Shown here piece after piece: positions 35,699 through 47,898 of a stretch of 64,000 nucleotides of DNA (position 1 is its first letter; each line of letters starts with the position of its first letter). Under the pieces are notes generated by a model. That model saw only the letters and a list, made by a program, of their open reading frames with translations, was not told the DNA's origin and did not search any database. The translations under genes were made by a program, and so were the position numbers. The DNA is from Thozetella sp. PMI_491 (taxonomy: Eukaryota; Ascomycota; Sordariomycetes; Chaetosphaeriales; Chaetosphaeriaceae): contig MU270027.1 of assembly GCA_021432635.1 (NCBI GenBank), positions 620,001-684,000 on the forward strand, given 5' to 3'.

Positions 35699-36704
35699 AT
35701 GGCGCCAGCATCGGTTCTTACGCCCGAGGAGAAAGAGCACTTCATCCAGCATGGTTGGATTAAGTGAGTCACTGTTTTCATATCCGGAGGGCAAAGCTCA
35801 CAGGCGACATAGGATCCCGGGGGCTTTCACAAGGGAGCAGGCGGAGGCAGTGACAAAGGACGTTTGGACCAGGCTGGGCATGTCGCCGGACGACAAGAGT
35901 ACCTGGACTCGGCTTCGCACAAATATGCCTTCCCACAACACGTTTGACGCGTCCGAGTTTGCTCCCAGAGCCTGGGCCGCGATCTGTGAGCTCTGCGGCG
36001 GAGAAGACAGGATCGTGGAGCAATCCAGGGTCTGGAGAGACTCGTTGATCGTGAATCTGGGCACCGCGGAAGGCGAGGGGAAGCCAGTGCCTCCGCATGG
36101 GTTAGAGGGCTGGCATGTCGATGGTGACTTCTTCATTCACTTTCTGGACAGCCCGGAGCAGGGCCTGTTAGTGACGCCATTGTTCACCGACATTGTCTCA
36201 GAAGCAGGAGGCACCGTCATATGCCCCGAGGCCATCCCCAAAATCGCAAAACACCTCCATGACAACCCGCAAGGAGTATCGCCGAGAATGACGCCAAGAG
36301 GAGAACCGAACTTTTGCCAAGAAAAGAATCTCCTACGGTGCAGCGACCTGGCTAGAACATGCTCCCACTTCGTTGAAGCGGCCGGCAACGTAGGAGATGT
36401 TTATCTCCTCCACCCTCTGATGCTCCACTCGGCGGCAAGCAACGCGAAGCGCCATCTGCGAATCATCACTAATCCGCCTGTCTCTCTCAAGGAGCCTTTC
36501 AACTTTAACCGAGAGGACGGCAATTATAGTCTCGTGGAACTCGCGACCCTAAGGGCGTTAGGCAAGGATAGGCTCCCTAGCTGGAAGATTGAGGCAGCAC
36601 GGGAGAAGGTCGTGCCAGAGAGGGTCCGGATCCAGGAAAAAATGAAGCTAGAAGAGCAAAAGCGGATGGAAGCTGCGAAGGCACAAGCAGTTGAGAGTTG
36701 CTGA
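35699..36704 (+). CDS. Phytanoyl-CoA dioxygenase (PhyH)-like oxygenase
   Basis: Two exons, 35699-35763 and 35813-36704, encode 318 aa. The protein has the pattern of Fe(II)/2-oxoglutarate oxygenases of the PhyH group: WHVDGD with the metal ligands His123 and Asp125, then GDVYLLHPLMLHSAAS with the distal His (probably 227), and HLRIITNPP with the 2-oxoglutarate-binding Arg. N-terminally, TPEEKEHFIQHGWIKIPGAF is the usual opening of this fold. The substrate is unknown; fungal relatives hydroxylate lipids or secondary metabolites. The C-terminus is a charged helix (EEQKRMEAAKAQ) with no peroxisomal signal, unlike true phytanoyl-CoA hydroxylases, which usually carry PTS2 or PTS1. The intron has a GTGAGT donor and ATAG acceptor, phase 2. 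Confidence 0.85.
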
Positions 36705-37273
36705 ATGCAACTCGCGAGGCCTGTGAGCGTGAGTGGCTATGACGGTTGCTAGCGCTTTCATCTCGCCTCATATCCTGTAGCTTCCGTCCCAAGTCTGGCT
36801 CTCTAACTAACAGGCTGGATCATGCATGGAAAGGGTGCTCAGGCCTGGTAGAGGTAGACTTTATCGGACCGACCGCCACTTAATGGTTTATTGCTACGCG
36901 ATACAGCTTCATTGCTAATCTCAAAGCCCGAGATGAGACGGGGGAGGCTCGTGCAGCTGCTGGGGCGAGATATTGGCGCTTCACCTGCTGCATCTACCCA
37001 ACTATGCCTCTGCGCAACGCACCTTAGCTGGATACGTGTATAAAAGTGACTTAGCTGCCATCAACTTTCCCGACCTATTGGGATGGTATATTCGTGGGGG
37101 TTTTTTTTGCGGGGAAAAGGCCATGTTTAGACCTGGGGAACGTCATTGAGTCCGGTGGCACTGGGGCACCGCTTTACTGGTGTGCTACGACTTAACCTAA
37201 GCTTGCGCGGCTCGTGGCTCGTCATTATTTTCCTCCCTTTTACAACCCCATCCACCTTTTGAGCAGCAGCAAA
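36705..37273. other. Intergenic DNA before the WDR70-like gene
   Basis: 569 bases with no supported gene. It should hold the 3' end of the oxygenase gene and the promoter of the WD40 gene. A run of T occurs near 37101. Confidence 0.4.
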
Positions 37274-38983
37274 ATGAGCGACAGCGACGGTTTCGAGGTC
37301 GACGAGCCCGTTCTCGCCGACGATGACCCGATGCGCGCATTTCTCCCTAATTCATTCGGCAAGACATCTAAAGAGGCAAACATCGCGGCCCAGATCGAGC
37401 AGAGCAGGCGAAAAGTCGACAGGCCCGTGGCAACAAATGCGGTCGAGGCGAAGAAGGGCTCTGACTCTGATTCCGATTCCGACGACGACTCATCCGACGA
37501 CGACGACGACGACGACGAATATCCCGTTTCGCACGAGTTAGTCCTGCGGACACACGAGCGAGCCGTCACCACGGTTGCCCTAGACCCCTCGGGTGGCCGG
37601 CTGGTCACCGGCTCTCTTGACTGCAACATCAAGCTCCACGACTTCTCAGCCATGACGATAACTACCCTCCGAGCTTTCAAGAGCGTAGACCCGTGGGAAT
37701 CCAAGAAAGCCGCGGTTTCCTCCGACCCTCACCCGATCCACCACCTCTCGTTTAGTCCTTTTTCTGGAGCCGTGTTCCTCTGCGTTACAGCACACCCGCA
37801 GGCCAAGATTATGTCAAGAGATGGAGACATCCTGACTGAGTTTGTCAAAGGCGACATGTACTTGCGCGACATGCACCATACGAAAGGCCATGTTGGCGAA
37901 GTCGCGACGGGAGCGTGGCACCCGGGCGACCAGAACATCTGCGTGACGGCAGGGTCAGACAGCACGCTGCGCATCTGGGATGTCAACAATAAGAGAAGCC
38001 AAAAGGACATTGTTGTCTTCAAGTCCAAGGCGGCCGGTGCCGCAGGGCGCACGAGGATGACCGCGGTGGCTTGGGGTGCCCCTGCGCAGGGAGGTGGTAA
38101 TGTTCTTGTCGCCGCAGCTCTGGACGGCTCTCTTGTCATGTACAGCGGAAACGCGCCATTCACGAGGCCTTCGGCTGAGATTCGGGATGCACACAAACCG
38201 GGGACGTGGACGGGAGGTTTGGATATCAGCTCTGACGGGCGGATGGTGGTTACGAGAGGCGGTGATGGCATGATCAAGCTCTGGGATACGCGCAAGTTCA
38301 AAGAAGCCCTCGTCAAAGTTGACCATGCTTCAACCTCTGACAGGTACCCCATGACGAACATCAAGTACTCTCCCAACTCGACGGCCATCATTACCGGCTC
38401 GGGCAGTGGGCACCTGCACATCTTGAACCCTGGTAACTTGAGGGCCGAGCATGTCACGCCCATCACCCCTGGGTCGCCGCTAATCACCGTTGACTGGCAT
38501 CCTAAGCTGAACCAAATCATCACAGGGTCCGAGAATGGAGAGACGCATGTGCTCTACAACCCCAACATGTCGCATCGTGGCGCCGTTGATGTCATGTCAC
38601 GCGCTCCCAAGAAGCGCCATATCGACGACGACCCGTCGCTCACCATGGACCAGACCATCTCGGCCGACTCCATTGTGACGCCAGGCAGCGGTGCCGGGCA
38701 GGGCCGGAGAGGAGGAAAGGCCAAGGAGGCCATGTTGCCACAGGCGCAGAAGATCACCCCCTTCATGAAGAGCCAGCCAGACGAGAAGCACGTTTCTGAG
38801 AACATCCCCCTCAGCCACATGCTTCACGAGGACCCCCGGGAGGCACTTCTTAAGTATGCAGAGGTCGCGAAGAACGACCCTATGTTTACCAAGGCCTGGA
38901 AAGACACGCAGCCCGTGACTCAGTACGCAGAGCTCAGCGACGACGAAGAAGACGGCCGCGACAAGAAGCGGGTGAAAAGATGA
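37274..38983 (+). CDS. WD40-repeat protein, WDR70 family
   Basis: A single exon encodes 569 aa. WDR70 is a nuclear WD40 protein linked to CRL4 ubiquitin ligase and DNA-damage chromatin marks in fission yeast and animals. The N-terminus is acidic (SDSDSDSDDDSSDDDDDDDE). WD repeats begin with HELVLRTHERAVTTVALD and continue through LVTGSLDCNIKLHDF, HVGEVATGAWHP, ICVTAGSDSTLRIWD, VVTRGGDGMIKLWDTRKF and IITGSENGETHVLYNPNMS. The tail carries RAPKKRHIDDDPSLT and FMKSQPDEKHVSENIPLS, typical of the family, and ends in DKKRVKR. The start is the first ATG of the frame (MSDSDGFE). There is no intron, unusual next to its neighbours but not rare. Confidence 0.92.
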   Translation: MSDSDGFEVDEPVLADDDPMRAFLPNSFGKTSKEANIAAQIEQSRRKVDRPVATNAVEAKKGSDSDSDSDDDSSDDDDDDDEYPVSHELVLRTHERAVTTVALDPSGGRLVTGSLDCNIKLHDFSAMTITTLRAFKSVDPWESKKAAVSSDPHPIHHLSFSPFSGAVFLCVTAHPQAKIMSRDGDILTEFVKGDMYLRDMHHTKGHVGEVATGAWHPGDQNICVTAGSDSTLRIWDVNNKRSQKDIVVFKSKAAGAAGRTRMTAVAWGAPAQGGGNVLVAAALDGSLVMYSGNAPFTRPSAEIRDAHKPGTWTGGLDISSDGRMVVTRGGDGMIKLWDTRKFKEALVKVDHASTSDRYPMTNIKYSPNSTAIITGSGSGHLHILNPGNLRAEHVTPITPGSPLITVDWHPKLNQIITGSENGETHVLYNPNMSHRGAVDVMSRAPKKRHIDDDPSLTMDQTISADSIVTPGSGAGQGRRGGKAKEAMLPQAQKITPFMKSQPDEKHVSENIPLSHMLHEDPREALLKYAEVAKNDPMFTKAWKDTQPVTQYAELSDDEEDGRDKKRVKR

Positions 38984-40035
38984 GGCCCTGGCAAGGTAGG
39001 CTTTTTTTTTCCTTGAAGATTTGATACCAACGAATTAAGACTAGATATCTCCATGTGGCGGGCGCTACCGCGTACCGGCTCGGATGCCCCCTAAATACAT
39101 ATATATAAATAAATACTAGAAGTAGCCAAGGCACTGTTGCATAAGAGAGAGTCTCTTGATTCGGGTAGCCTCTTTATAGCGTAGTTAAGCTATCTGGGAG
39201 AGACCGAGCTTGGCTGCCGTTGCTAGCCAGGGCACGCGGACCTTCGCGTGCACCGTGGTGCCTGCGTTGCGTTACACATCCCTGCTAAAACCCGGACGCG
39301 TTGGCGCCGGCGCATATTTGATTGGCCTGCGCTGGAGTGGCCTGAGCGGCTTACAGTGGGTCCTTGCGGCCTGAGGCAGCCGGAAATTTTTGAGGCACCC
39401 ACAATTTTGGCTCTTCCCAGGCTGGCTCCTCTCCCCCCATCGACGGACAAGATTCACCCTCTCCCATCATCAAGAGGCGACCACGCGCATCAAAAAAATC
39501 GCCAAACCCCGTCTGCGGCCATCGAACCCATCGATAAATCGTTGGCCCCAAACGGTCCGCACGATTTCTGGGCTTTTCGGATCGGGCGACCACCCTTTTT
39601 CGCGTCCCTTCCGATTGTCTCTTCATTTTGACTTTTTTTTGCACGTCCGCCCTACTTGGTCTCCAGCCTTTCCCCCACGCGCACATCAGCGACGTGAGCA
39701 CCCGCGGCCTTCAAACCCGGCGCGGCTGTACACCTCAACCTAGGCCCCTCGAGCCTCGTTCCGTGAACGCGCCCAACGTGCACCTCGCCCCGAACCCGCG
39801 ACCCGACGTCGTCCCACACCTAGTGCAGCGCCGCTCCCCGTGTTGACCACCTCCGCACCTCGACGCGCCGCGCATTGGTCCAGGTCACTCGTTTTGCGAC
39901 AACACCCCATCCAAAGCTGCATCGCCCTTGCGCCCGCTGCCACCTTCGTCTGTCGTGACGTCCTTAGATATGCACGAGTTGTAAACGCTTCGTCGCCACA
40001 CCTCCGAATTATCGCACCTGCACCTCGCTGTCAAC
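38984..40035. other. Intergenic DNA and long STH1 leader
   Basis: About 1.05 kb without a supported gene. The second half is rich in pyrimidines and C-rich tracts, as in long fungal 5' leaders. TCGATAA occurs at 39531-39537. Confidence 0.4.
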
Positions 40036-43000
40036 ATGGCTAGTGTTCAGGCGCCGCCTGCGGTGCAACACCCAGGCTCGGCCTTGCCCGCGGGCATGAC
40101 CCAGCAACAGATCCAGGAGGTTTACATGGTATGCCACCTCCCATCCCTTCGCATCCTTCAATGCCTCGTCTTGCGCCTGCTTGCAATCGATTTGGGCCAA
40201 CCCTAACTCTGTCGCAGAAATACCATCAGCTCAAGAAGCAAGGCACCCCCGATACCGACCCCGAGTTGATGAAGACGGCACGTATCCTAGCCGCCGTCCA
40301 GCGCCAGCAAGAGATGCGCAAACAACAAACTGCCTTTCTCCAACAGCAGCAGCAGCAGCAGCAAATGCAGATGCGCGCGCAGCAGAATGGCGCGAATGGT
40401 GCAGTAAATGGCGCCCAGGGGGGACCGCCTCTCCAGCAAGCCAGCGCCCCGGCGCCGCAGCCTACCCCGAACTCTGCCGTCGGCCCTTCGGCTACCCCGA
40501 CCACGGCTCCTGCACCGACTGCCTCGTCCACCGGAGCTTCGCCAGTGCCATCAGGTGGCGGTCCCAACCACTTCACCCAACAGCAGCTGCAATTGCTGCG
40601 GACTCAGATTCATGCATTTAAAATGCTGGGAAAGAATGCCGGCATCCCTATCCAACTCCAGAAGGCCATGTTCGAGCACCGTGCCCGCCGCCAGGCTGAT
40701 ATAATTGAGCAGGCTCACGCTGCTGCGGCATTAGCTGCCCAGGAGAGCTCCAAGTCCGGCTCGAATGGCGTGGAACCCGCGACAGAAGACGCATCTACTG
40801 CCGGGAAAGCCCATGCCTTCAAGTACATTAGGGATCCATACGAGACACATGTGAAGAAGAGCATCAGCTATTTCGACTACGTTCGCCGCGACAAGCGCGT
40901 GATGATTCCCGGTCTCTTCCCTGCCGGTATCGACTTCGACCAGGTGCGGGCGAGTCGCGAGAAGATAGTGTTCAATCGGATGAGCGCGCGATATGCGGAG
41001 CTTAAGAGCCTCCCCGGCAACCTCGCCCATTGGGACACGTCCAAGGATGTTCTTGTGGCTGACGACACTGCCAAGCGAAAGGCCATCATCGAGATGAAGT
41101 CTCTTGCTCTCTATTCGAAGCAGCGCGCGCTACGGGATAAGATTGCGAAGCAGATGCTGCATTATGATAACCTGGCAATGACCACCAACCGCAGCCTCTA
41201 CCGGCGCATGAAGAAGCAGAGTGTCCGGGAGGCCCGCATCACCGAGAAGCTAGAGAAGGACCAGCGTGAGAAGCGCGTCGGCATGGAACGCAAGAAGCAT
41301 AACGAGTTCTTGCACGCCGTCCAGCAGCGACGGGCTGAGATCGAGGGCGCCAGCGTTCTTCAGCGCACCAAAATGCAGAAGCTTGGCCGCCTCATGGCGC
41401 ACCAGCACGTCAACATCGAGAAGGAAGAGCAGAAGAGGATCGAGAGGACTGCCAAGCAGCGTCTCCAGGCTTTGAAGGCTGACGATGAAGAAGCTTACCT
41501 GAAGCTGCTCGACCAGGCGAAGGATACTCGCATCACCCATCTCTTGAGGCAGACAGATGGCTTCCTGAAGCAGCTCGCGTCCTCAGTTCGTGTCCAACAG
41601 CGACAGGCCGTCGAGCGGTACGGAGACGATGTCCAGGAGCTGCCCGAAGAGGCGAGTAGTGACGACGATGACGACGGCGAGGAGGACAGCAGCCGCAAGA
41701 TCGACTACTATGCTGTTGCTCACCGCATTAAGGAAGAGGTCACCCAGCAAGCCAACATTCTGGTTGGAGGCACCCTAAAAGAATACCAGATCAAGGGTCT
41801 GCAGTGGATGCTGTCGCTCTACAACAACAACCTCAATGGTATTCTGGCCGACGAGATGGGTCTCGGCAAGACCATTCAAACCATCTCTCTCGTCACTTAC
41901 CTTATCGAGAAGAAACTGCAAAACGGCCCTTACTTGGTCATCGTTCCGCTCAGTACGCTCACTAACTGGACTCTTGAGTTCGAGAAGTGGGCGCCTTCGG
42001 TCACCAAGGTCGTCTACAAGGGACCGCCAAACGCCCGAAAGATCCAACAGGAGAAGATTCGCCAGGGCAAGTTCCAGGTTCTGCTCACGACCTACGAGTA
42101 CATCATCAAGGACCGCCCTCTCCTCAGCAAGATCAAGTGGTTCCACATGATTATCGACGAGGGTCATCGCATGAAGAACTCGAACTCGAAGCTCAGTGCA
42201 ACAATCCAGCAGTACTACAGCACTCGGTTCCGACTCATTCTCACGGGTACGCCTCTACAGAACAACCTTACCGAGCTCTGGGCCATGCTCAACTTCGTTC
42301 TTCCCAACATCTTCAAGTCGTCCAAGACTTTTGATGAGTGGTTCAACACGCCCTTCGCCAACACTGGTGGTCAAGACAAGATGGACCTCACGGAAGAAGA
42401 GCAGATTCTCGTCATTCGTCGTCTGCACAAGGTGCTACGGCCCTTCTTGCTGCGTCGTCTCAAGAAGGATGTCGAAAAGGACCTCCCCGACAAGACCGAA
42501 AAGGTCATCAAGTGCAAGTTCTCGGCACTGCAGTCTCGTCTTTACAAACAGATGGTCACACACAACAAGATTATGGTCAGCGACGGCAAGGGCGGAAAGG
42601 CTGGCGCTCGCGGCCTGAGCAACATGATTATGCAGCTGCGAAAGCTGTGCAATCACCCCTTCGTCTTCGACGAGGTCGAGAACCAGATGAACCCGATGAA
42701 CATCAGCAACGACCTGCTCTGGCGGTCTGCCGGCAAGTTCGAGCTCCTAGATCGCATTCTGCCGAAATACAAGGCGTCCGGCCATCGTGTCTTGATGTTC
42801 TTCCAAATGACGGCCATCATGGACATTATGGAGGACTTCCTACGATTCCGCGGCGTTCAGTATCTTCGTCTGGATGGTACGACGAAAGCAGACGAGCGTT
42901 CGGATCTGCTCCGCGATTTCAACCGACCAGATTCGCCATACTTCATGTTCTTGTTGTCCACGCGTGCCGGTGGTCTGGGCTTGAACTTGCAGACGGCCGA

Positions 43001-44551
43001 TACTGTCATCATTTACGACTCCGACTGGAATCCTCACCAGGACTTGCAGGCGCAGGATCGTGCTCACCGAATTGGTCAGAAGAACGAGGTGCGCATTCTC
43101 CGCCTGATCAGCTCTTCGTCAGTCGAGGAGAAGATCTTGGAGCGTGCCCGCTACAAGCTTGACCTAGATGGCAAGGTCATCCAGGCCGGTCGCTTTGACA
43201 ACAAGTCGTCGGAAACTGATCGTGAAGCCATGCTGCGAACTCTTCTTGAGACTGCCGACTTGGCCGAGAACGGCGAGCAAGAAGAGATGGACGACGAAGA
43301 ACTGAACATGATCCTTGCCCGTAGCGATGACGAACTCGCGGTCTTCCAGAAGCTGGATGAAGAGCGTAATCGAGACCCCACCTACGGAAACGCTCCTGGC
43401 TGCAAGAACGTGCCGCGTCTCATGACGGATGACGAGCTGCCCGACATCTACCTCAACGAAGGCAACCAGGTTGAGGAAGAAGCAGAGGTTATCCTTGGAC
43501 GTGGTGCTCGTGAGCGTACAAAGGTGAAGTACGACGATGGCCTAACCGAGGAGCAGTGGCTTATGGCGGTTGATGATGACGAAGACAGCCCTGAAGCTGC
43601 TGCTGCCAGGAAGCAGGCTAGCAAGGACAAGCGTGAAGCCAACAAGCTTAAGCGCCTCGCTGTCACAAATACCTCGCTCGACACCTCACCCGTGGCGAGC
43701 CGCGCTAGCACAGAGGAGGTCGAGACCCCAGTCAAGAAACGGGGCCGCAAGCCAGGCAGTAAGAACCAGGAGAAGAGGAAGGCTGAAGACGGGGAGGACG
43801 AGCCCCCGGCCAAGAAGCGCCGCGGACCCCTTGGACGGCCGAAGGCTGTGCCCGTGGAAGCTAGCCCTCGCGTTAACCCGCAAGTCCGTGTTCAGCTGCA
43901 GCAGAGCTTACGGGCCGTTTACGACGGCATGTGCGCGCTCAAGGTCGATGTCGAGCCCGATCCCGAGGAGGACGGCGACGACAAAGATGCCGAGAAGCCG
44001 GAGCCAAGGCCCATCATTCCGCCTTTCATCAAGCTTCCGCCCAAGCGCGACTGGGGAGACTACTATGTCATCATTAAGAACCCGATCTGCATGAATGACA
44101 TCCAAAAGAAGATCAAGAAAGAGGAGTACAGCAACATGAGCGATATGCAGAAAGATCTGCAGCTTCTCGTCGACAACTGCAGGACGTTCAACGAAGATGG
44201 CAGCTGGCTCTATTCGGATGCCAACCTCATGGAGGTGAGCCCCTCCTTCCCCCCCAAGCGTCCTTCTCTCCAATTTGCTTGACATTATTTTGCTATGCGG
44301 TTTGCGGATGACACTGACCACGATTATAGGAGTTCTTCAAGGCTGCGATCCAGAAAGAGCTGAGCGATCATCCCGAGCTGGGCGAACTCGAGGACTCGTC
44401 GCCCAAGGACAGCCCTGCGCCGGGTTCGACCAACGCCACCCCCCAGCCGAGCACCAGCGGACCGACTCGGATCAAGCTGGTATCGAATTCCAATGGCGGC
44501 GGCGGCCAGACCAATGGAGAAAGCAGCGCTGTGCCGAGCGACGAGGAGTGA
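40036..44551 (+). CDS. STH1: SNF2-family chromatin remodelling ATPase (STH1/SNF2 type)
   Basis: Three exons, 40036-40128, 40218-44234 and 44330-44551, encode 1443 aa. This is the catalytic ATPase of a SWI/SNF or RSC complex. Domains in order: a Gln-rich stretch, a QLQ motif (FTQQQLQLLRTQIHAFKML) from residue 150, and an HSA domain from about 234. The DExx helicase core has DEMGLGKT at 576-583 and DEGH at 678-681, and the second lobe ends near QDRAHRIGQKNEVRILRL. A SnAC-like acidic segment, an AT-hook-like KKRGRKPGSK stretch and a C-terminal bromodomain at about 1250-1380 (IIKNPICMNDIQKKIKKEEY) follow. The final intron splits the bromodomain exactly at NLME|EFFKAA. The bromodomain and HSA fit Sth1/Snf2 rather than ISWI or INO80. 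Whether it serves RSC, SWI/SNF or both cannot be told. Confidence 0.95.
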
Positions 44552-46793
44552 GTGAACGGGGTGCGGGCTCCAGGACAAGCGGAAAATCACTTGGCGGTGC
44601 CCATGCGCCTGCCCGGCGTTGGTGGTGTGTTTTTGTCAGTTGCATCTCGATGGAGACATGGCCATCAGAGCTTCGACGTACATCATCGTCCTTATGCATT
44701 AGGTACGCCAAGACTTTTTTGCAGGGAAGTACAGTATCGGCATGATTGGTTCTTGCGCTGCGTTTGTTTTGCAATCTTCACAGGCGTACTGCGGGGAAGA
44801 GGGAGGAGGATAGCAGGGAAGAAATACCCTTCGGCAGAGGGCGAACTACCACCTTACCTTGTATTACAGGAACGGCGACTTGGGACTCTAATCGTCCTCG
44901 ACCAGGGTCCTTCCGGACTCGGACTGGCAGAAAAGAAACCGTCTCGGCCGCGTATGGTGTTTAGATTACCGTGTATCGTTATACAATAGAAACCTAAAAC
45001 CACACGTGCGGCCCTGGCCTCTCGGAGTGATTTGGAAAGCGAAGCCGGCATGCACGCTTGCCGGCCGCGCCGCCCAACTTGACGGGTCCGAACAGCCGCG
45101 CCGCGGAAACGAAGCCGCCGGCTCCTTGCCGGCCCTTCTCGGCTCGTCGATGATTGCTCGGGTCCCCGCCCGCCCTCTTTGGCTAACTACCCTGGCGCTT
45201 AGGCATGCCAGCAGCAGTAGCGGCCCACAGGATCGCGAGGGCGGGAAGGCTAACGCACGTCATCGACGACAGCGCTAGCGAGGGTAGGCATCAGCTTCCT
45301 CCATCGTGACTTTACGGACAACGACAGCCTCTTCAACCCTCTAGGGGAAGTCCGGGGTCGACATCAGTGTTGCGCCTGCCGACAAATAGAGAGTCTAGCC
45401 ATCCAGTAAGTTGGCGTTGGCCTCGCTCGTTGTAGATCTGTGTTGCGCTGCTTAGTGTGCTGTGCCGGGAGGATCGGCTGGCTCTTCCTAAAGTGCTTGG
45501 CGCCCTTTCCCTTCCTCCTTGATTGATCAAGCTCCTGGAGTGACGGATTCAAGATGGGGGCAGGTTGCCTCGACACATCTTGGACATGCTTTTTCGCCGA
45601 CACCGACATTGGTTCAAAATTGCACTCAAACTTCCCCGTACATCGTCTTGCATGTAGCCATCTCGAACCCGCGCTCCAGTGTTGGTAGCCTGCTTCCACG
45701 ATGTTGGGTCGGTGGCGTGCCTTTTATTGGTGATCGCCAAGATTCCGGGAGGGTGCGTAATGCGACAACCGTTTGCTGGATTGAAGCGAGTACTTGCCTT
45801 GCTTACCTCCACTGGCCACCCCCATTGCTGTGCCCCGCCTCGTTTTCGGTACCCGAGTACACGCAAAGGACTCACCCGGGTGCGCGGCAGGAGGGAGGCA
45901 GGCAGCCGTTGCAATGTCAGCCCACGGCCCACAGCACTCGGTCCCAGGCGTCTTATCTAACCAATCTTGGCCAGCGGGAGCAGATGGTTGTGAGAGACAA
46001 GGCACAGACAGGCGTGGACAGCTGTGCGGCACGCACCTTGCTGCAAACAAAGCATTCTGCCCACTTGAATTGTCCTAGGAAAAGGTTGGGGATGCCGGGC
46101 GAGACCTCACGGCTCCGCGAGAACCACGGAAAGCGCTAGAAACAGCAAGGGGCGTACGGGGAAAGATGCAGCAGCACTAGGTGAAGAAGACGAAGAGTCG
46201 AAAAAGGGATCGAGAGGGAGATTTTGTGTATGAGGACGTAGAAAGAAGAGATCACCCTTCGATGATTGCGGCCAGACGGACTCGCTGCAGAACCTGTTCG
46301 CCGTGATATAGCTCCCGGGGCCCACGTGGGCCCTTGGGAGCTCACCGTGCAAGAGATTCGAGGAACTCGTTCGTGTCTTGAACAGATGTCCTGACCCGCT
46401 GGTCTTTTCTGGTCACCTCTCTATCCGAGTTCAGCCAGGAGGGGTAACCAATAGGGGTGGCCGATGCATCGTTCGAGTATCGGAAAGTCTCCCCTTGACC
46501 ACCATGCATTAGTTCCCAAAAGCAGACATAGCATGACTCCCCCGCGAAGTTAAGCACGGGCACAAGGCGGCTAAGTGAACAACGAGTACAACTAGGCTGC
46601 TCAATTCAGATTGTCTATCTTACTCCGTGAGGAACTCAACCTGCCGTATAGATTCCCATTTTCCAGAGGTCGTTTCCGATCTCAAAGCAAGCAATGGTGG
46701 GTATCCGAAAACGCCTCGCTTAAGCTAAATTCTCGAGCTGACCGACCTATCCCAAAAGGAAAGGGGTTGTGAGGGCGGAGGGAGCCAGTAAAG
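44552..46793. other. Intergenic DNA without a supported gene
   Basis: About 2.2 kb between two 3' ends. Several open frames exist on both strands (the longest, 45519-46139 on +, is 206 codons), but none has domain features, family-like composition or convincing splice sites. A GCCGGCA/TGCCGGC inverted repeat occurs at 45044-45065. The stretch is unusually long for two convergent genes. Confidence 0.45.
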
Positions 46794-47539
46794 TTACTGG
46801 ATCAGCTCCTCAACAGTCCAGTCCTCGTAGCTGCGCCCAGAGTTAGAACGCGTCTGTGAGCGGGCTGAGAGGTCGGGATAACTCACAATCCGTCGGGGAA
46901 ATACCGGCGGACGACGAGAGGGAGCTTCTTCTCCTTGAGCTCCTTGGTCGCGATGTCGAGAGGGTCAGTCATACCCTCTAGATCGACAAGCACCGGGGCG
47001 TTCATGCTATACATCCATCCGCGTTAATTTCTGATCTACCAAGAGTTCTCCGTTTCACATCTAAAAAGTCACCGAAGGCATTTCATACCTGATCTGAGTA
47101 GCCCGGACGCCGATGAGGCGGGCGCGCTCGTATTTGGTCATGAATGGGGTGGTGCTCCGCTGGCCGTTTGGGATTTTCTTGTCTCGGATCTGCTGAGCGC
47201 TTCCCTTGGTGTGGTTTGCTACAGCAGAGGGGTCTCCAACAGGCACAATGGTATCGAATTTGGGCTCGTCGTCGTTGCCTGCATCGCCGGCAGTGTCGCC
47301 GTCGGCTCCCTCTTCATGTTCGATCTCCGGCTCGTAGAACTCATCAGCTTCCTCCTCGTAGGCGGGCTCGTCGCTGTGGTGCAGGATTGATTAGCATGGC
47401 GCTTGTACTGGCAATAGCAAGGCAAAGAAAGGTCAGAGGAGGAGGGGGAGGGGTATGAAAATTTGGCCATGGGTTTGGGGGAGGCCATTTTCGGGGGTCC
47501 TCACTGGACGTCGCCGCCGTCATCACCGTAATCAGACAT
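46794..47539 (-). CDS. RPB6: RNA polymerases I, II and III shared subunit Rpb6 (ABC23)
   Basis: Four minus-strand exons, 47539-47505, 47373-47089, 47006-46887 and 46830-46794, encode 158 aa, the usual length. Rpb6 is the omega-like subunit common to all three nuclear polymerases and stabilises the clamp. The N-terminus is acidic ([28 protein letters not shown]). The conserved core reads [20 protein letters not shown], then [20 protein letters not shown] and [21 protein letters not shown]; the end is [11 protein letters not shown]. Donors are GTGAGG, GTATGA and GTGAGT; acceptors are ACAG, ATAG and GCAG. Every phase agrees. The gene is head to head with TFIIIA across 359 bp. Confidence 0.96.
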
Positions 47540-47898
47540 GTTGACCTTCGGAACGCTTCAGGAAAGCTTGTGGTTGGGACTTGGGCAGGCAGAAACAAGA
47601 AAGCAGCGGAGCTGTCCCCTTTGTTTTTTTTTGTCTTCAACTTTTTTCGGCCGAAAAGCTCAGGGAAGGCTGCCGGAACGTTTTGGAAGGTCCCTCGGCT
47701 AATCTTCGTGTACTAAGTGTAGATGAGCACGTGATTTTGGTAGTGGATAGCGATAAGATAAACTGATAATCGATATGTGGTGGGCGACGACGGTACTCCC
47801 ACAAAAAAAGTTGGTGGTCGGAAGGCCCGCCGTAGCCTCCGAGCTACTGTTTCTCCCTCCAGCTTCTTCGTCATGCAATCACTCCATAGCGCAGAACA
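47540..47898. promoter_or_regulatory. Bidirectional promoter RPB6 / TFIIIA
   Basis: 359 bases separate the two start codons. They contain a palindromic E-box CACGTG at 47728-47733 and a cluster of GATA-like strings with CGATAAGATAA around 47751-47761, then ATCGATA. Which of these act is unknown. Confidence 0.5.

Noticed and set aside
45519-46139. 206-codon + strand open frame
   Set aside because: No family features, Cys/Arg-rich chance composition and overlapping open frames on both strands.
46535-46575. GAAGTTAAGC, similar to a 5S rRNA segment
   Set aside because: The rest of the expected 5S sequence (5' stem, GGTTAGTA region, conserved 3' half) is absent.
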